From Hydractinia symbiolongicarpus (taxonomy: Eukaryota; Cnidaria; Hydrozoa; Anthoathecata; Hydractiniidae), in contig NC_079884.1 of NCBI RefSeq assembly GCF_029227915.1, forward strand, positions 27,778,001 to 27,842,000: a stretch of DNA of 64,000 nt, in the 5' to 3' direction. The position numbers and the translations under genes are program-made. This document shows positions 47,201 through 62,600 of the stretch, piece after piece (positions within the stretch are counted from its first letter, which is position 1; each line of letters starts with the position of its first letter). The notes under the pieces were generated by a model. It was not told the DNA's origin. It worked only from the letters and a program-made list of their open reading frames with translations, and ran no database searches.

Positions 47201-48600
47201 TATTTAAAACCTTAGATAAATAAGTCGCGCAGAATGAATAGGAACTGTTTCAAAGACTACATTTCATTGACTTTTTAGCGGCATAAATCCGTTTGAGTTA
47301 CAACGGTTGCGTCACATACTCGTACCAACATGTATTTAGCGATAGTATTCGGATACTACTAGGTTGCATCGCTTTTAACAGTGAAACGTTTGACTGGGGG
47401 ATTTAATTGAACTGCTCTTGGACTTTGACCTTATAAAGGTGATAAATGAGCCAGTTTGACTACCAGAAATAACAGTCTTCTTAATTTGACATGATTGCTG
47501 GAACTAAGTGATTACACTGGGCGCTGTGGTAGCGTTTTATTTAAAAATTAAGTTAAGTAAGTCATTTTTTACTGTGGGACCAATCCTAGCCGTTATCGCG
47601 CGCTGAAGAAATAGAGACAGTATCAAAAACTACATTTCATTGACTTTCTAACGGTGTCAATCCGTTTGAGTTACAACGGTTGCGTCACATATTCGTACCA
47701 ACAGAATATATAGCGCAGAATATATAGGAACAGTTTCAAAGACTACATTTCATTGTCTTTTTAGCGGTATAATTCCGTTTGAGTTACAACGGTTGCGTCA
47801 CATATTCGTACCAACATGTATTTAGCGATAGGATTCGGATATTACTAGGTTGCATCGTTTTTAACAGTGAAACGTTTGACTGGGGGATTTAATTGAACTG
47901 CTCTTAAACTTTGACCTTATAAAGGTGATAAATGAGCCAGTTTGACTACAATAAATAACAGTCTTCTTAATTTGACATGATTGCTGGAACTCAGCGAATA
48001 CACTGGTCGCTGTAGTAGCGTTTTGTTAAAAAATCTAAGATAAATAAGTCATTCTTTACTGTGGGACCAATCCTAGCCGTTATCGCGCGCTGAAGAAATA
48101 GAGACAGTTTCAAAAACTACATTTCATTGACTTTCTAACGGTGTCAATCCGTTTGAGTTACAACGGTTGCGTCACATATTCGTACCAACATGTATTTAGT
48201 GATTTTCTTCCGATATTACTAAGTTGTATTGCTTTTCACAGTGAAACGATTGACTGTGGGAATTAATTGAACTGATTTTGGTCTGTGACCTCATAAATGT
48301 GATAAATGAGCCAATTGGTCTTTAAGGAATAACATTCTTCTTAATTTGACATGATTGCTGGAATTCAGCGATTACATTAGGCTATGTCGTAGCGCTTTAT
48401 TTACAAACTTAGATAAATAAGTCGCGCAGAATAAATAGGAACTGTTTCAAAGACTACATTTCATTGACTTTTTAGCGGCATAAATCCGTTTGAGTTACAA
48501 CGGTTGCGTCACATACTCCTATCAACATGTATTTAGCGATAGTATTCGGATATTACCAGGTTGCATCGCTTTTAACAGTGAAACGTTTGACTGGGGGATT
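41046..48600. repeat. Satellite block A (third, most complete copy)
   Basis: Follows 270 to about 6950 monomer by monomer at offsets of 40776-40833. It retains the 57 bp missing near 3391. Beyond about 47640 the order departs from the left arm: the truncated junction at 47700 pairs with 7371 at a different offset, 40329. This shows insertion or loss of whole monomers. No gene is seen. Confidence 0.75.
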
Positions 48601-51600
48601 TAATTGAACTGAGTTACAACGGTTGCGTCACATATTCGTCCCCACATGTATTTAGCGATATTTTTCTGATATTACTAGGTTGCATCGCTTTTAACAGTGA
48701 AACGATTGACTGTGGGACTTAATTGAACTAACTTTGGACTGTGACCTGATAAATGTGTTAAATGAGCCAGTTTGATTACAAGAAATAACATTCTTCTTAA
48801 TTTGACATGATTGCTGGAACTAAGTGATTACACTGGGCGCTGTGGTAGCGTTTTATTTAAAAATTAAGTTAAGTAAGTCATTTTTTACTGTGGGACCAAT
48901 CCTAGCCGTTATCGCGCGCTGAAGAAATAGAGACAGTATCAAAAACTACATTTCATTGACTTTCTAACGGTGTCAATCCGTTTGAGTTACAACGGTTGCG
49001 TCACATATTCGTACCAACAGAATATATAGCGCAGAATATATAGGAACAGTTTCAAAGACTACATTTCATTGTCTTTTTAGCGGTATAATTCCGTTTGAGT
49101 TACAACGGTTGCGTCACATATTCGTACCAACATGTATTTAGCGATAGGATTCGGATATTACTAGGTTGCATCGTTTTTAACAGTGAAACGTTTGACTGGG
49201 GGATTTAATTGAACTGCTCTTAAACTTTGACCTTATAAAGGTGATAAATGAGCCAGTTTGACTACAATAAATAACAGTCTTCTTAATTTGACATGATTGC
49301 TGGAACTCAGCGAATACACTGGTCGCTGTAGTAGCGTTTTGTTAAAAAATCTAAGATAAATAAGTCATTCTTTACTGTGGGACCAATCCTAGCCGTTATC
49401 GCGCGCTGAAGAAATAGAGACAGTTTCAAAAACTACATTTCATTGACTTTCTAACGGCGTCAATCCGTTTGAGTTACAACGGTTGCGTCACATATTTGTA
49501 CCAACATGTATTTAGTGATTTTTTTCCAATATTACTAAGTTGTATTGCTTTTAACAGTGAAACGATTGACTGTGGGAATTAATTGAGCTGATTCTGGACT
49601 GTGACTTTATAAATGTCATAAATGAGCCAATTGGTCTCCAAGGAATAACTTTCTTCTTAATTTTACGTGAGTGCTGGAATTCAGCGATTACATTAGGCTC
49701 TGTGGTAGCACTTTATTAAAAAATTATATAAATAAGTCTTTTCTTACTGTGGGACCAATCCTGGCCGTTATCGCGCGCTGAAGAAATAGAGACAGTATCA
49801 AAAACTACATTTCATTGACTTTCTAACGGTGTCAATCCGTTTGAGTTACAACAGTTGCGTCACATATTTGTACCAACATGTATTTAGTGATTTTCTTCCG
49901 ATATTACTAAGTTGTATTGCTTTTAACAGTGAAACGATTGACTGTGGGAATTAATTGAACTAATTTTGGACTGTGACCATTTAACTGTGATAAATGAGCG
50001 AATTGGTATCCAAGGAATAACATTCTTCTTAATTTGACATGATTGCTGGAATTCAGCGATTACATTAGGCTATGTCGTAGCGCTTTATTTACAAACTTAG
50101 ATAAATAAGTCGCGCAGAATAAATAGGAACTGTTTCAAAGACTACATTTCATTGACTTTTTAGCGCCATAAATCCGTTTGAGTTACAACGGTTGCGTCAC
50201 ATATTCGTACCAACACGTATTTAGTGATTTTTTTCCAATATTACTAAGTTGTATTGCTTTTAACAGTGAAACGATTGACTGTGGGAATTAATTGAGCTGA
50301 TTCTGGACTGTGACTTTATAAATGTCATAAATGAGCCAATTGGTCTCCGAGGAATAACTTTTTTTTAATTTTAAATAACAGTGAAACGTTTGACTGGGGG
50401 ATTTAATTGAACTGAGTTACAACGGTTGCGTCACATATTCGTCCCCACATGTATTTAGCGATGTTTTTCTGATATTACTAGGTTGCAACGCTTTTAACAG
50501 TGAAACGATTGACTGTGGGACTTAATTGAACTAACTTTGGACTGTGACCTGATAAATGTGATAAATGAGCCAGTTTGATTACAAGAAATAACATTCTTCT
50601 TAATTTGACATGATTGCTGGAACTAAGTGATTACACTCGGCGCTGTGGTAGCGTTTTATTTAAAAATTAAGTTAAGTAAGTCATTTTTTACTGTGGGACC
50701 AATCCTAGCCGTTATCGCGCGCTGAAGAAATAGAGACAGTATCAAAAACTACATTTCATTGACTTTCTAACGGCGTCAATCCGTTTGAGTTACAACGGTT
50801 GCGTCACATATTTGTACCAACATGTATTTAGTGATTTTTTTCCAATATTACTAAGTTGTATTGCTTTTAACAGTGAAACGATTGACTGTGGGAATTAATT
50901 GAGCTGATTCTGGACTGTGACTTTATAAATGTCATAAATGAGCCAATTGGTCTCCAAGGAATAACTTTCTTCTTAATTTTACGTGAGTGCTGGAATTCAG
51001 CGATTACATTAGGCTCTGTGGTAGCACTTTAATAAAAAATTATATAAATAAGTCTTTTCTTACTGTGGGACCAATCCTGGCCGTTATCGCGCGCTGAAGA
51101 AATAGAGACAGTATCAAAAACTACATTTCATTGACTTTCTAACGGTGTCAATCCGTTTGAGTTACAACGGTTGCGTCACATATTTGTACCAACATGTATT
51201 TAGTGATTTTCTTCCGATATTACTAAGTTGTATTGCTTTTAACAGTGAAACGATTAACTGTGGGAATTAATTGAACTAATTTTGGACTGTGGCCATTTAA
51301 CTGTGATAAATGAGCGAATTGGTATCCAAGGAATAACATTCTTCTTAATTTGACATGATTGCTGGAATTCAGCGATTACATTAGGCTATGTCGTAGCGCT
51401 TTATTTACAAACTTAGATAAATAAGTCGCGCAGAATAAATAGGAACTGTTTCAAAGACTACATTTCATTGACTTTTTAGCGGCATAAATCCGTTTGAGTT
51501 ACAACGGTTGCGTCACATATTCGTACCAACATGTATTTAGTGATTTTTTTCCAATATTACTAAGTTGTATTGCTTTTAACAGTGAAACGATTGACTGTGG

Positions 51601-54600
51601 GAATTAATTGAACTAATTTTGGACTGTGACCATTTAACTGTGATAAATGAGCGAATTGGTATCCAAGGAATAACATTCTTCTTAATTTGACATGATTGCT
51701 GGAATTCAGCGATTACATTAGGCTATGTCGTAGCGCTTTATTTACAAACTTAGATAAATAAGTCGCGCAGAATAAATAGGAACTGTTTCAAAGACTACAT
51801 TTCATTGACTTTTTAGCGGCATAAATCCGTTTGAGTTACAACGGTTGCGTCACATATTCGTACCAACATGTATTCAGTGATTTTCTTCCGATATTACTAA
51901 GTTGTATTGCTTTTAACAGTGAATCGATTGACTGTGGGAATTAATTGAACTGATTTTGGACTGTGACCTCATAAATGTGATAAATGAGCCAATTGGTCTC
52001 CAAGGAATAACATTCTTCTTAATTTGACATGATTGCTGGAATTCAGCGATTACTTTAGGCTATGTCGTAGCGCTTCATTTAAAAACTTAGATAAATAAGT
52101 CGCGCAGAATAAATAGGAACTGTTTCAAAGACTACATTTCATTGACTTTTTAGCGGCATAAATCCGTTTGAGTTACAACGGTTGCGTCACATACTCGTAC
52201 CAACATGTATTCAGCGATAGTATTCGGATATTACTAGGTTGCATCGCTTTTAACAGTGAAACGTTTGACTGGGGGATTTAATTGAACTGAGTTACAACGG
52301 TTGCGTCACATATTCGTCCCCACATGTATTTAGCGATATTTTTCTGATATTACTAGGTTGCATCGCTTTTAACAGTGAAACGACTGACTGTGGGACTTAA
52401 TTGAACTAACTTTGGACTGTGACCTGATAAATGTGATAAATGAGCCAGTTTGACTACAAGAAATAACATTCTTCTTAATTTGACATGATTGCTGGAACTA
52501 AGTGATTACACTGGCCGCTGTGGTAGCGTTTTATTTAAAAATTAAGTTAAGTAAGTCATTTTTTACTGTGGGACCAATCCTACCCGTTATCGCGCGCTGA
52601 AGAAATAGAGACAGTATCAAAAACTACATTTCATTGACTTTCTAACGGTGTCAATCCGTTTGAGTTACAACGGTTGCGTCACATATTCGTACCAACATGT
52701 ATTTAGTGATTTTCTTCCGATATTACTACGTTGCATCGTTTTTAACAGTGAAACGTTTGACTGGGGGATTTAATTGAACTGCTCTTAAACTTTGACCTTA
52801 TAAAGGTGATAAATGAGCCAGTTTGACTACAATAAATAACAGTCTTCTTAATTTGACCTGATTGCTGGAACTCAGCGAATACACTGGTCGCTGTAGTAGC
52901 GTTTTGTTAAAAAAATTAAGATAAATAAGTCATTCTTTACTGTGGGACCAATCCTAGCCGTTATCGCGCGCTGAAGAAATAGAGACAGTTTCAAAAACTA
53001 CATTTCATTGACTTTCTAACGGCGTCAATCCGTTTGAGTTACAACGGTTGCGTCACATATTCGTACCAACATGTATTTAGTGATTTTTTTCCAATACTAC
53101 TAAGTTGTATTGCTTTTAACAGTGAAACGATTGACTGTGGGAATTAATTGAGCTGATTCTGGACTGTGACTTTATAAATGTCATAAATGAGCCAATTGGT
53201 CTCCAAGGAATAACTTTCTTCTTAATATGACGTGAGTGCTGGAATTCAGCGATTACATTAGGCTCTGTCGTAGCGCTTTATTTACAAACTTAGATAAATA
53301 AGTCGCGCAGAGTAAATAGGAACTGTTTCAAAGACTACATTTCATTGACTTTTTAGCGGCATAAATCCGTTTGAGTTACAACGGTTGCGTCACATACTCG
53401 TACCAACATGTATTTAGCGATAGTATTCGGATATTACTAGGTTGCATCGCTTTTAACAGTGAAACGTTTGACTGGGGGATTTAATTGAACTGCTCTTGGA
53501 CTTTGACCTTCTGAAGGTGATAAATGAGCCAGTTTGACTACCAGAAATAACAGTCTTCTTAATTTGACATGATTGCTGGAACTAAGTGATTACACTGGGC
53601 GCTGTGGTAGCGTTTTATTTAAAAATTAAGTTAAGTAAGTCATTTTTTACTGTGGGACCAATCCTAGCCGTTATCGGGCGCTGAAGAAATAGAGACAGTA
53701 TCAAAAACTACATTTCATTGACTTTTTAACGGTGTCAATCCGTTTGAGTTACAACGGTTGCGTCACATATTCGTACCAACATGTATTTAGTGATTTTTTC
53801 CAATATTACTAAGTTGTATTGCTTTCAACAGTGAAACGATTGACTGTGGGAATTAATTGAACTGATTCTGGACTGGGACTTTATGAATGTGATAAATGAG
53901 CCAATTGGTTTCCAAGGAATAACTTTCTTCTTAATATGACGTGAGTGCTGGAATTCAGCGATTACATTAGGCTCTGTTGTAGCGCTTTATTTAAAAACTT
54001 AGATAAATAAGTCTTTTCTTACTGTGGGACCAATCCTGGCCGTTAGCACGCGCTGAATAAATAGGAACAGTTTCAAAGACTACATTTCATTGACATTCTA
54101 GCGGTATAATTCCGTTTGAGTTACAACGGTTGCGTCACATATTCGTACCAACATGTATTTAGCGATAGTATTCGGAGATTACCAGTTTGCATCGATTTTA
54201 ACATTGAAACGTTTGACTGTGGGACATATTTGAACTGATTTTGGACTTTGACCTTATGAATGTGATAAATGAGCCAGTTTGACTCCAAGAAATAACATTC
54301 TTCTTAATTTGACATGATTGCTGGAACTCAGCGATTACACTGGGCGCTATGGTAGCGCTTTAATAAAAAATTCAGATAAATAAGTCATTTTTTACTGTGG
54401 GACCAATCCTAGCCGTTATCGCGCATTGAAAAAATAGAGACAGTTTCAAAAACTACATTTCATTGACTTTCTAACGGTGTCAATCCGTTTGAGTTACAAC
54501 GGTTGCGTCACATATTCGTACCAACATGTATTTAGTGATTTTTTCCAATATTACTAAGTTGTATTGCTTTTAACAGTGAAACCATTGACTGTGGGAAGTA

Positions 54601-56690
54601 CTTGGACTGATTCTGGACTGTGACTTTATAAATGTGATAAATGAGCTAATTGGTCTCCAAGGAATAACTTTCTTCTTAATTTGACGTGAGTGCTGGAATT
54701 CAGCGATTACATTAGGCTCTGTTGTAGCGCTTTATTTAAAAACTTAGATAAAAAAGTCGCGCAGAATAAATAAGAACAGTTTCAAAGACTACATTTCATT
54801 GACTTTTTAGCGTTATAAATCCGTTTGAGTTACAACGGTTGCGTCACATATTCGTACCAACATGTATTTAGCGATAGTATTCGGATATTACTAGGTTGCA
54901 TCGCTTTTAACAGTGACTCGTTTGACTGGGGGATTTAATTGAACTGCTCTTGGATTTTGACCTTATAAAGGTGATAAATGAGCCAGTGTGACTACAAGAA
55001 ATAACAGTCTTGTTAATTTGACATCATTGCTGGAACTCAGCGATTACACTGGGCGCTGTGGTAGCGCTTTGTTAAAAAAATTAAGATAAATAAGTCATTC
55101 TTTACTGTGGGACCAATCCTAGCCGTTAGTTCGCGCTGAAGAAATAGAGACAGTTGCAAAAACTGCATTTCATTGACTTTCTAACGGTGTCAATCCGTTA
55201 GAGTTACAACGGTTGCGTCACATATTCGTACCAACATGTATTTAGTGATTTTTTCCAATATTACTAAGTTGTATTGCTTTCAACAGTGAAACGATTGACT
55301 GTGGGAATTAATTGAACTGATTCTGGGCTGGGACTTTATGAATGTGATAAATGAGCCAATTGGTCTCCAAGGAATAACTTTCTTCTTAATATGACGTGAG
55401 TGCTGGAATTCAGCGATTACATTAGGCTCTGTCGTAGCGCTTTATTTACAAACTTAGATAAATAAGTCGCGCAGAGTAAATAGGAACTGTTTCAAAGACT
55501 ACATTTCATTGACTTTTTAGCGGCATAAATCCGTTTGAGTTACAACAGTTGCGTCACATACTCGTACCAACATGTACTTAGCGATAGTATTCGGATATTA
55601 CTAGGTTGCATCGCTTTTAACAGTGAAACGTTTGACTGGGGGATTTAATTGAACTGCTCTTGGACTTTGACCTTCTAAAGGTGATAAATGAGCAAGTTTG
55701 ACTACCAGAAATAACAGTCTTCTTAATTTGACATGATTGCTAGAACTAAGTGATTACACTGGGCGCTGTGGTAGCGTTTTATTTAAAAATTAAGTTAAGT
55801 AAGTCATTTTTTACTGTGGGACCAATCCTAGCCGTTATCGGGCGCTGAAGAAATAGAGACAGTATCAAAAACTACATTTCATTGACTTTCCAACGGTGTC
55901 AATCAGTTTGAGTTACAACGGTTGCGTCACATATTCGTACCAACATGTATTTAGTGATTTTCTTCCGATACTACTAAGTTGTATTGCTTTTAACAGTGAA
56001 ACGATTGAATGTGGGAATTAATTGAACTGCTCTTGGACTTTGACCTTATAAAGGTGATAAATGAGCCAGTTTGACTACAAGATATAACAGTCTTCTTAAT
56101 TTGACATGATTGCTGGAACTCAGCGATTACACTGGGCGCTGTGGTAGCGATTTGTTAAAATAATTAAGATAAATAAGTCATTCTTTACTGTGGGACCAAT
56201 CCTAGCCGTTAGTTCGCGCTGAAGAAATAGAGACAGTTTCAAAAACTACATTTTATTGACTTTCTAACGGTGTCAATCCGTTTGAGTTACAACGGTTGCG
56301 TCACATATTCGTACCAACATGTATTTAGTGATTTTTTCCAATATTACTAAGTTGCATCGCTTTTAACAGTGAAACGTTTGACTGGGGGATTTAATTGAAC
56401 TGCTCTTGGACTTTGACCTTCTAAAGGTGATAAATGAGCCAGTTTGACTACCAGAAATAACAGTCTTCTTAATTTGACATGATTGCTGGAACTAAGAGAT
56501 TACACTCGGCGCTGTGGTAGCGTTTTATTTAAAAATTAAGTTAAGTAAGTCATTTTTTACTGTGGGACCAATCCTAGCCGTTATCGCGCGCTGAAAAAAT
56601 AGAGACAGTATCGAAAACTACATTTCATTGACTTTCTAACGGTGTCAATCCGTTTGAGTTACAACGGTTGCGTCACATATTTGTACCAAC
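48600..56690. repeat. Terminal satellite segment D, first block
   Basis: A-like monomers with frequent short-class, fused and truncated units, and with the variant atttgtaccaac (cg changed to tg) that is concentrated here. A sharply truncated monomer ends at about 50373 and is joined to aataacagtgaaacg. Segments repeat about 7672 bp downstream (49021 with 56693, 50374 with 58047) and 8532 bp downstream (cgttgcatcg at 52729 with 61261). No gene is seen. Confidence 0.75.
50345..50385. other. Abrupt monomer truncation junction
   Basis: After aataactttttttttaatt the monomer breaks off and joins aataacagtgaaacgtttg, skipping the rest of that monomer and about half of the next. The same break is present near 58040, though there it reads cttcttaattttcaataac. 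The T-run near 50360 differs between the two, so that tract has changed since the duplication. Confidence 0.75.
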
Positions 56691-59600
56691 AGAATATATA
56701 GCGCAGAATATATAGGAACAGTTTCAAAGACTACATTTTATTGTTTTTTTAGCGGTATACTTCCGTTTGAGTTACAACGGTTGCGTCACATATTCGTACC
56801 AACATGTATTTAGCGATAGGATTCGGATATTACTAGGTTGCATCGTTTTTAACAGTGAAACGTTTGACTGGGGGATTTAATTGAACTGCTCTTAAACTTT
56901 GACCTTATAAAGGTGATAAATGAGCCAGTTTGACTACAATAAATAACAGTCTTCTTAATTTGACATGATTGCTGGAACTCAGCGAATACACTGGTCGCTG
57001 TAGTAGCGTTTTGTTAAAAAAATTAAGATAAATAAGTCATTCTTTACTGTGGGACCAATCCTAGCCGTTATCGCGCGCTGAAGAAATAGAGACAGTTTCA
57101 AAAACTACATTTCATTGACTTTCTAACGGCGTCAATCCGTTTGAGTTACAACGGTTGCGTCACATATTTGTACCAACATGTATTTAGTGATTTTTTTCCA
57201 ATATTACTAAGTTGTATTGCTTTTAACAGTGAAACGATTGACTGTGGGAATTAATTGAGCTGATTCTGGACTGTGACTTTATAAATGTCATAAATGAGCC
57301 AATTGGTCTCCAAGGAATAACTTTCTTTTTAATTTTACGTGAGTGCTGGAATTCAGCGATTACATTAGGCTCTGTGGTAGCACTTTATTAAAAAATTATA
57401 TAAATAAGTCTTTTCTTACTGTGGGACCAATCCTGGCCGTTATCGCGCGCTGAAGAAATAGAGACAGTATCAAAAACTACATTTCATTGACTTTCTAACG
57501 GTGTCAATCCGTTTGAGTTACAACGGTTGCGTCACATATTTGTACCAACATGTATTTAGTGATTTTCTTCCGATATTACTAAGTTGTATTGCTTTTAACA
57601 GTGAAACGATTGACTGTGGGAATTAATTGAACTAATTTTGGACTGTGACCATTTAACTGTGATAAATGAACGAATTGGTATCCAAGGAATAACATTCTTC
57701 TTAATTTGACATGATTGCTGGAATTCAGCGATTACATTAGGCTATGTCGTAGCGCTTTATTTACAAACTTAGATAAATAAGTCGCGCAGAATAAATAGGA
57801 ACTGTTTCAAAGACTACATTGCATTGACTTTTTAGCGGCATAAATCCGTTTGAGTTACAACGGTTGCGTCACATATTCGTACCAACATGTATTTAGTGAT
57901 TTTTTTCCAATATTACTAAGTTGTATTGCTTTTAACAGTGAAACGATTGACTGTGGGAATTAATTGAGCTGATTCTGGACTGTGACTTTATAAATGTCAT
58001 AAATGAGCCAATTGGTCTCCAAGGAATAACTTTCTTCTTAATTTTCAATAACAGTGAAACGTTTGACTGGGGGATTTAATTGAACTGAGTTACAACGGTT
58101 GCGTCACATATTCGTCCCCACATGTATTTAGCGATGTTTTTCTGATATTACTAGGTTGCAACGCTTTTAACAGTGAAACGATTGACTGTGGGACTTAATT
58201 GAACTAACTTTGGACTGTGACCTGATAAATGTGATAAATGAGCCAGTTTGATTACAAGAAATAACATTCTTCTTAATTTGACATGATTGCTGGAACTAAG
58301 TGATTACACTCGGCGCTGTGGTAGCTTTTTATTTAAAAATTAAGTTAAGTAAGTCATTTTTTACTGTGGGACCAATCCTAGCCGTTATCGCGCGCTGAAG
58401 AAATAGAGACAGTATCAAAAACTACATTTCATTGACTTTCTAACGGTGTCAATCCGTTTGAGTTACAACGGTTGCGTCACATATTTGTACCAACAGAATA
58501 TATAGCGCAGAATATATAGGAACAGTTTCAAAGACTACATTTCATTGTTTTTTTAGCGGTATACTTCCGTTTGAGTTACAACGGTTGCGTCACATATTCG
58601 TACCAACATGTATTTAGCGATAGGATTCGGATATTACTAGGTTGCATCGTTTTTAACAGTGAAACGTTTGACTGGGGGATTTAATTGAACTGCTCTTAAA
58701 CTTTGACCTTATAAAGGTGATAAATGAGCCAGTTTGACTACAATAAATAACAGTCTTCTTAATTTGACATGATTGCTGGAACTCAGCGAATACACTGGTC
58801 GCTGTAGTAGCGTTTTGTTAAAAAAATTAAGATAAATAAGTCATTCTTTACTGTGGGACCAATCCTAGCCGTTATCGCGCGCTGAAGAAATAGAGACAGT
58901 TTCAAAAACTACATTTCATTGACTTTCTAACGGCGTCAATCCGTTTGAGTTACAACGGTTGCGTCACATATTAGTACCAACATGTATTTAGTGATTTTTT
59001 TCCAATATTACTAAGTTGTATTGCTTTTAACAGTGAAACGATTGACTGTGGGAATTAATTGAGCTGATTCTGGACTGTGACTTTATAAATGTCATAAATG
59101 AGCCAATTGGTCTCCAAGGAATAACTTTCTTCTTAATTTTACGTGAGTGCTGGAATTCAGCGATTACATTAGGCTCTGTGGTAGCACTTTATTAAAAAAT
59201 TATATAAATAAGTCTTTTCTTACTGTGGGACCAATCCTGGCCGTTATCGCGCGCTGAAGAAATAGAGACGGTATCAAAAACTACATTTCATTGACTTTCT
59301 AACGGTGTCAATCCGTTTGAGTTACAACGGTTGCGTCACATATTTGTACCAACATGTATTTAGTGATTTTCTTCCGATATTACTAAGTTGTATTGCTTTT
59401 AACAGTGAAACGATTGACTGTGGGAATTAATTGAACTAATTTTGGACTGTGACCATTTAACTGTGATAAATGAGCGAATTGGTATCCAAGGAATAACATT
59501 CTTCTTAATTTGACATGATTGCTGGAATTCAGCGATTACATTAGGCTATGTCGTAGCACTTTATTTACAAACTTAGATAAATAAGTCGCGCAGAATAAAT

Positions 59601-62600
59601 AGGAACTGTTTCAAAGACTACATTTCATTGACTTTTTAGCGGCATAAATCCGTTTGAGTTACAACGGTTGCGTCACATATTCGTACCAACATGTATTTAG
59701 TGATTTTTTTCCAATATTACTAAGTTGTATTTCTTTTAACAGTGAAACGATTGACTGTGGGAATTAATTGAGCTGATTCTGGACTGTGACTTTATAAATG
59801 TCATAAATGAGCCAATTGGTCTCCAAGGAATAACTTTCTTCTTAATTTTACGTGAGTGCTGGAATTCAGCGATTACATTAGGCTCTGTGGTAGCACTTTA
59901 TTAAAAAATTATATAAATAAATCATTTTTTACTGTGGGACCAATCCTAGCCGTTAGTTCGCGTTGAAGAAATAGAGACAGTTTCAAAAACTACATTTCAT
60001 TGACTTTCTAACGGTGTCAATCCGTTTGAGTTACAACGGTTGCGTCACATATTTGTACCAACATGTATTTAGTGATTTTCTTCCGATATTACTAAGTTGT
60101 ATTGCTTTTAACAGTGAAACGATTGACTGTGGGAATTAATTGAACTAATTTTGGACTGTGACCATTTAACTGTGATAAATGAACGAATTGGTATCCAAGG
60201 AATAACATTCTTCTTAATTTGACATGATTGCTGGAATTCAGCGATTACATTAGGCTATGTCGTAGCGCTTTATTTACAAACTTAGATATATAAGTCGCGC
60301 AGAATAAATAGGAACTGTTTCAAAGACTACATTTCATTGACTTTTTAGCGGCATAAATCCGTTTGAGTTACAACGGTTGCGTCACATATTCGTACCAACA
60401 TGTATTCAGTGATTTTCTTCCGATATTACTAAGTTGTATTGCTTTTAACAGTGAATCGATTGACTGTGGGAATTAATTGAACTGATTTTGGACTGTGACC
60501 TCATAAATGTGATAAATGAGCCAATTGGTCTCCAAGGAACAACATTCTTCTTAATTTGACATGATTGCTGGAATTCAGCGATTACTTTAGGCTATGTCGT
60601 AGCGCTTTATTTAAAAACTTAGATAAATAAGTCGCGCAGAATAAATAGGAACTGTTTCAAAGACTACATTTCATTGACTTTTTAGCGGCATAAATCCGTT
60701 TGAGTTACAACGGTTGCGTCACATACTCGTACCAACATGTATTTAGCGATAGTATTCGGATATTACTAGGTTGCATCGCTTTTAACAGTGAAACGTTTGA
60801 CTGGGGGATTTAATTGAACTGAGTTACAACGGTTGCGTCACATATTCGTCCCCACATGTATTTAGCGATATTTTTCTGATATTACTAGGTTGCATCGCTT
60901 TTAACAGTGAAACGACTGACTGTGGGACTTAATTGAACTAACTTTGGACTGTGACCTGATAAATGTGATAAATGAGCCAGTTTGACTACAAGAAATAACA
61001 TTCTTCTTAATTTGACATGATTGCTGGAACTAAGTGATTACACTGGCCGCTGTGGTAGCGTTTTATTTAAAAATTAAGTTAAGTAAGTCATTTTTTACTG
61101 TGGGACCAATCCTACCCGTTATCGCGCGCTGAAGAAATAGAGACAGTATCAAAAACTACATTTCATTGACTTTCTAACGGTGTCAATCCGTTTGAGTTAC
61201 AACAGTTGCGTCACATATTTGTACCAACATGTATTTAGTGATTTTCTTCCGATATTACTACGTTGCATCGTTTTTAACAGTGAAACGTTTGACTGGGGGA
61301 TTTAATTGAACTGCTCTTAAACTTTGACCTTATAAAGGTGATAAATGAGCCAGTTTGACTACAATAAATAACAGTCTTCTTAATTTGACCTGATTGCTGG
61401 AACTCAGCGAATACACTGGTCGCTGTAGTAGCGTTTTGTTAAAAAAATTAAGATAAATAAGTCATTCTTTACTGTGGGACCAATCCTAGCCGTTATCGCG
61501 CGCTGAAGAAATAGAGACAGTTTCAAAAACTACATTTCATTGACTTTCTAACGGCGTCAATCCGTTTGAGTTACAACGGTTGCGTCACATATTCGTACCA
61601 ACATGTATTTAGTGATTTTTTTCCAATACTACTAAGTTGTATTGCTTTTAACAGTGAAACGATTGACTGTGGGAATTAATTGAGCTGATTCTGTACTGTG
61701 ACTTTATAAATGTCATAAATGAGCCAATTGGTCTCCAAGGAATAACTTTCTTCTTAATATGACGTGAGTGCTGGAATTCAGCGATTACATTAGGCTCTGT
61801 CGTAGCGCTTTATTTACAAACTTAGATAAATAAGTCGCGCAGAGTAAATAGGAACTGTTTCAAAGACTACATTTCATTGACTTTTTAGCGGCATAAATCC
61901 GTTTGAGTTACAACGGTTGCGTCACATACTCGTACCAACATGTATTTAGCGATAGTATTCGGATATTACTAGGTTGCATCGCTTTTAACAGTGAAACGTT
62001 TGACTGGGGGATTTAATTGAACTGCTCTTGGACTTTGACCTTCTAAAGGTGATAAATGAGCCAGTTTGACTACCAGAAATAACAGTCTTCTTAATTTGAC
62101 ATGATTGCTGGAACTAAGTGATTACACTGGGCGCTGTGGTAGCGTTTTATTTGAAAATTAAGTTAAGTAAGTCATTTTTTACTGTGGGACCAATCCTAGC
62201 CGTTATCGGGCGCTGAAGAAATAGAGACAGTTTCAAAAACTACATTTTATTGACTTTCTAACGGTGTCAATCCGTTCGAGTTACAACGGTTGCGTCACAT
62301 ATTCGTACCAACATGTATTTAGTGATTTTTTCCAATATTACTAAGTTGTATTGCTTTCAACAGTGAAACGATTGACTGTGGGAATTAATTGAACTGATTC
62401 TGGGCTGGGACTTTATGAATGTGATAAATGAGCCAATTGGTCTCCAAGGAATAACTTTCTTCTTAATATGACGTGAGTGCTGGAATTCAGCGATTACATT
62501 AGGCTCTGTCGTAGCGCTTTATTTACAAACTTAGATAAATAAGTCGCGCAGAGTAAATAGGAACTGTTTCAAAGACTACATTTCATTGACTTTTTAGCGG

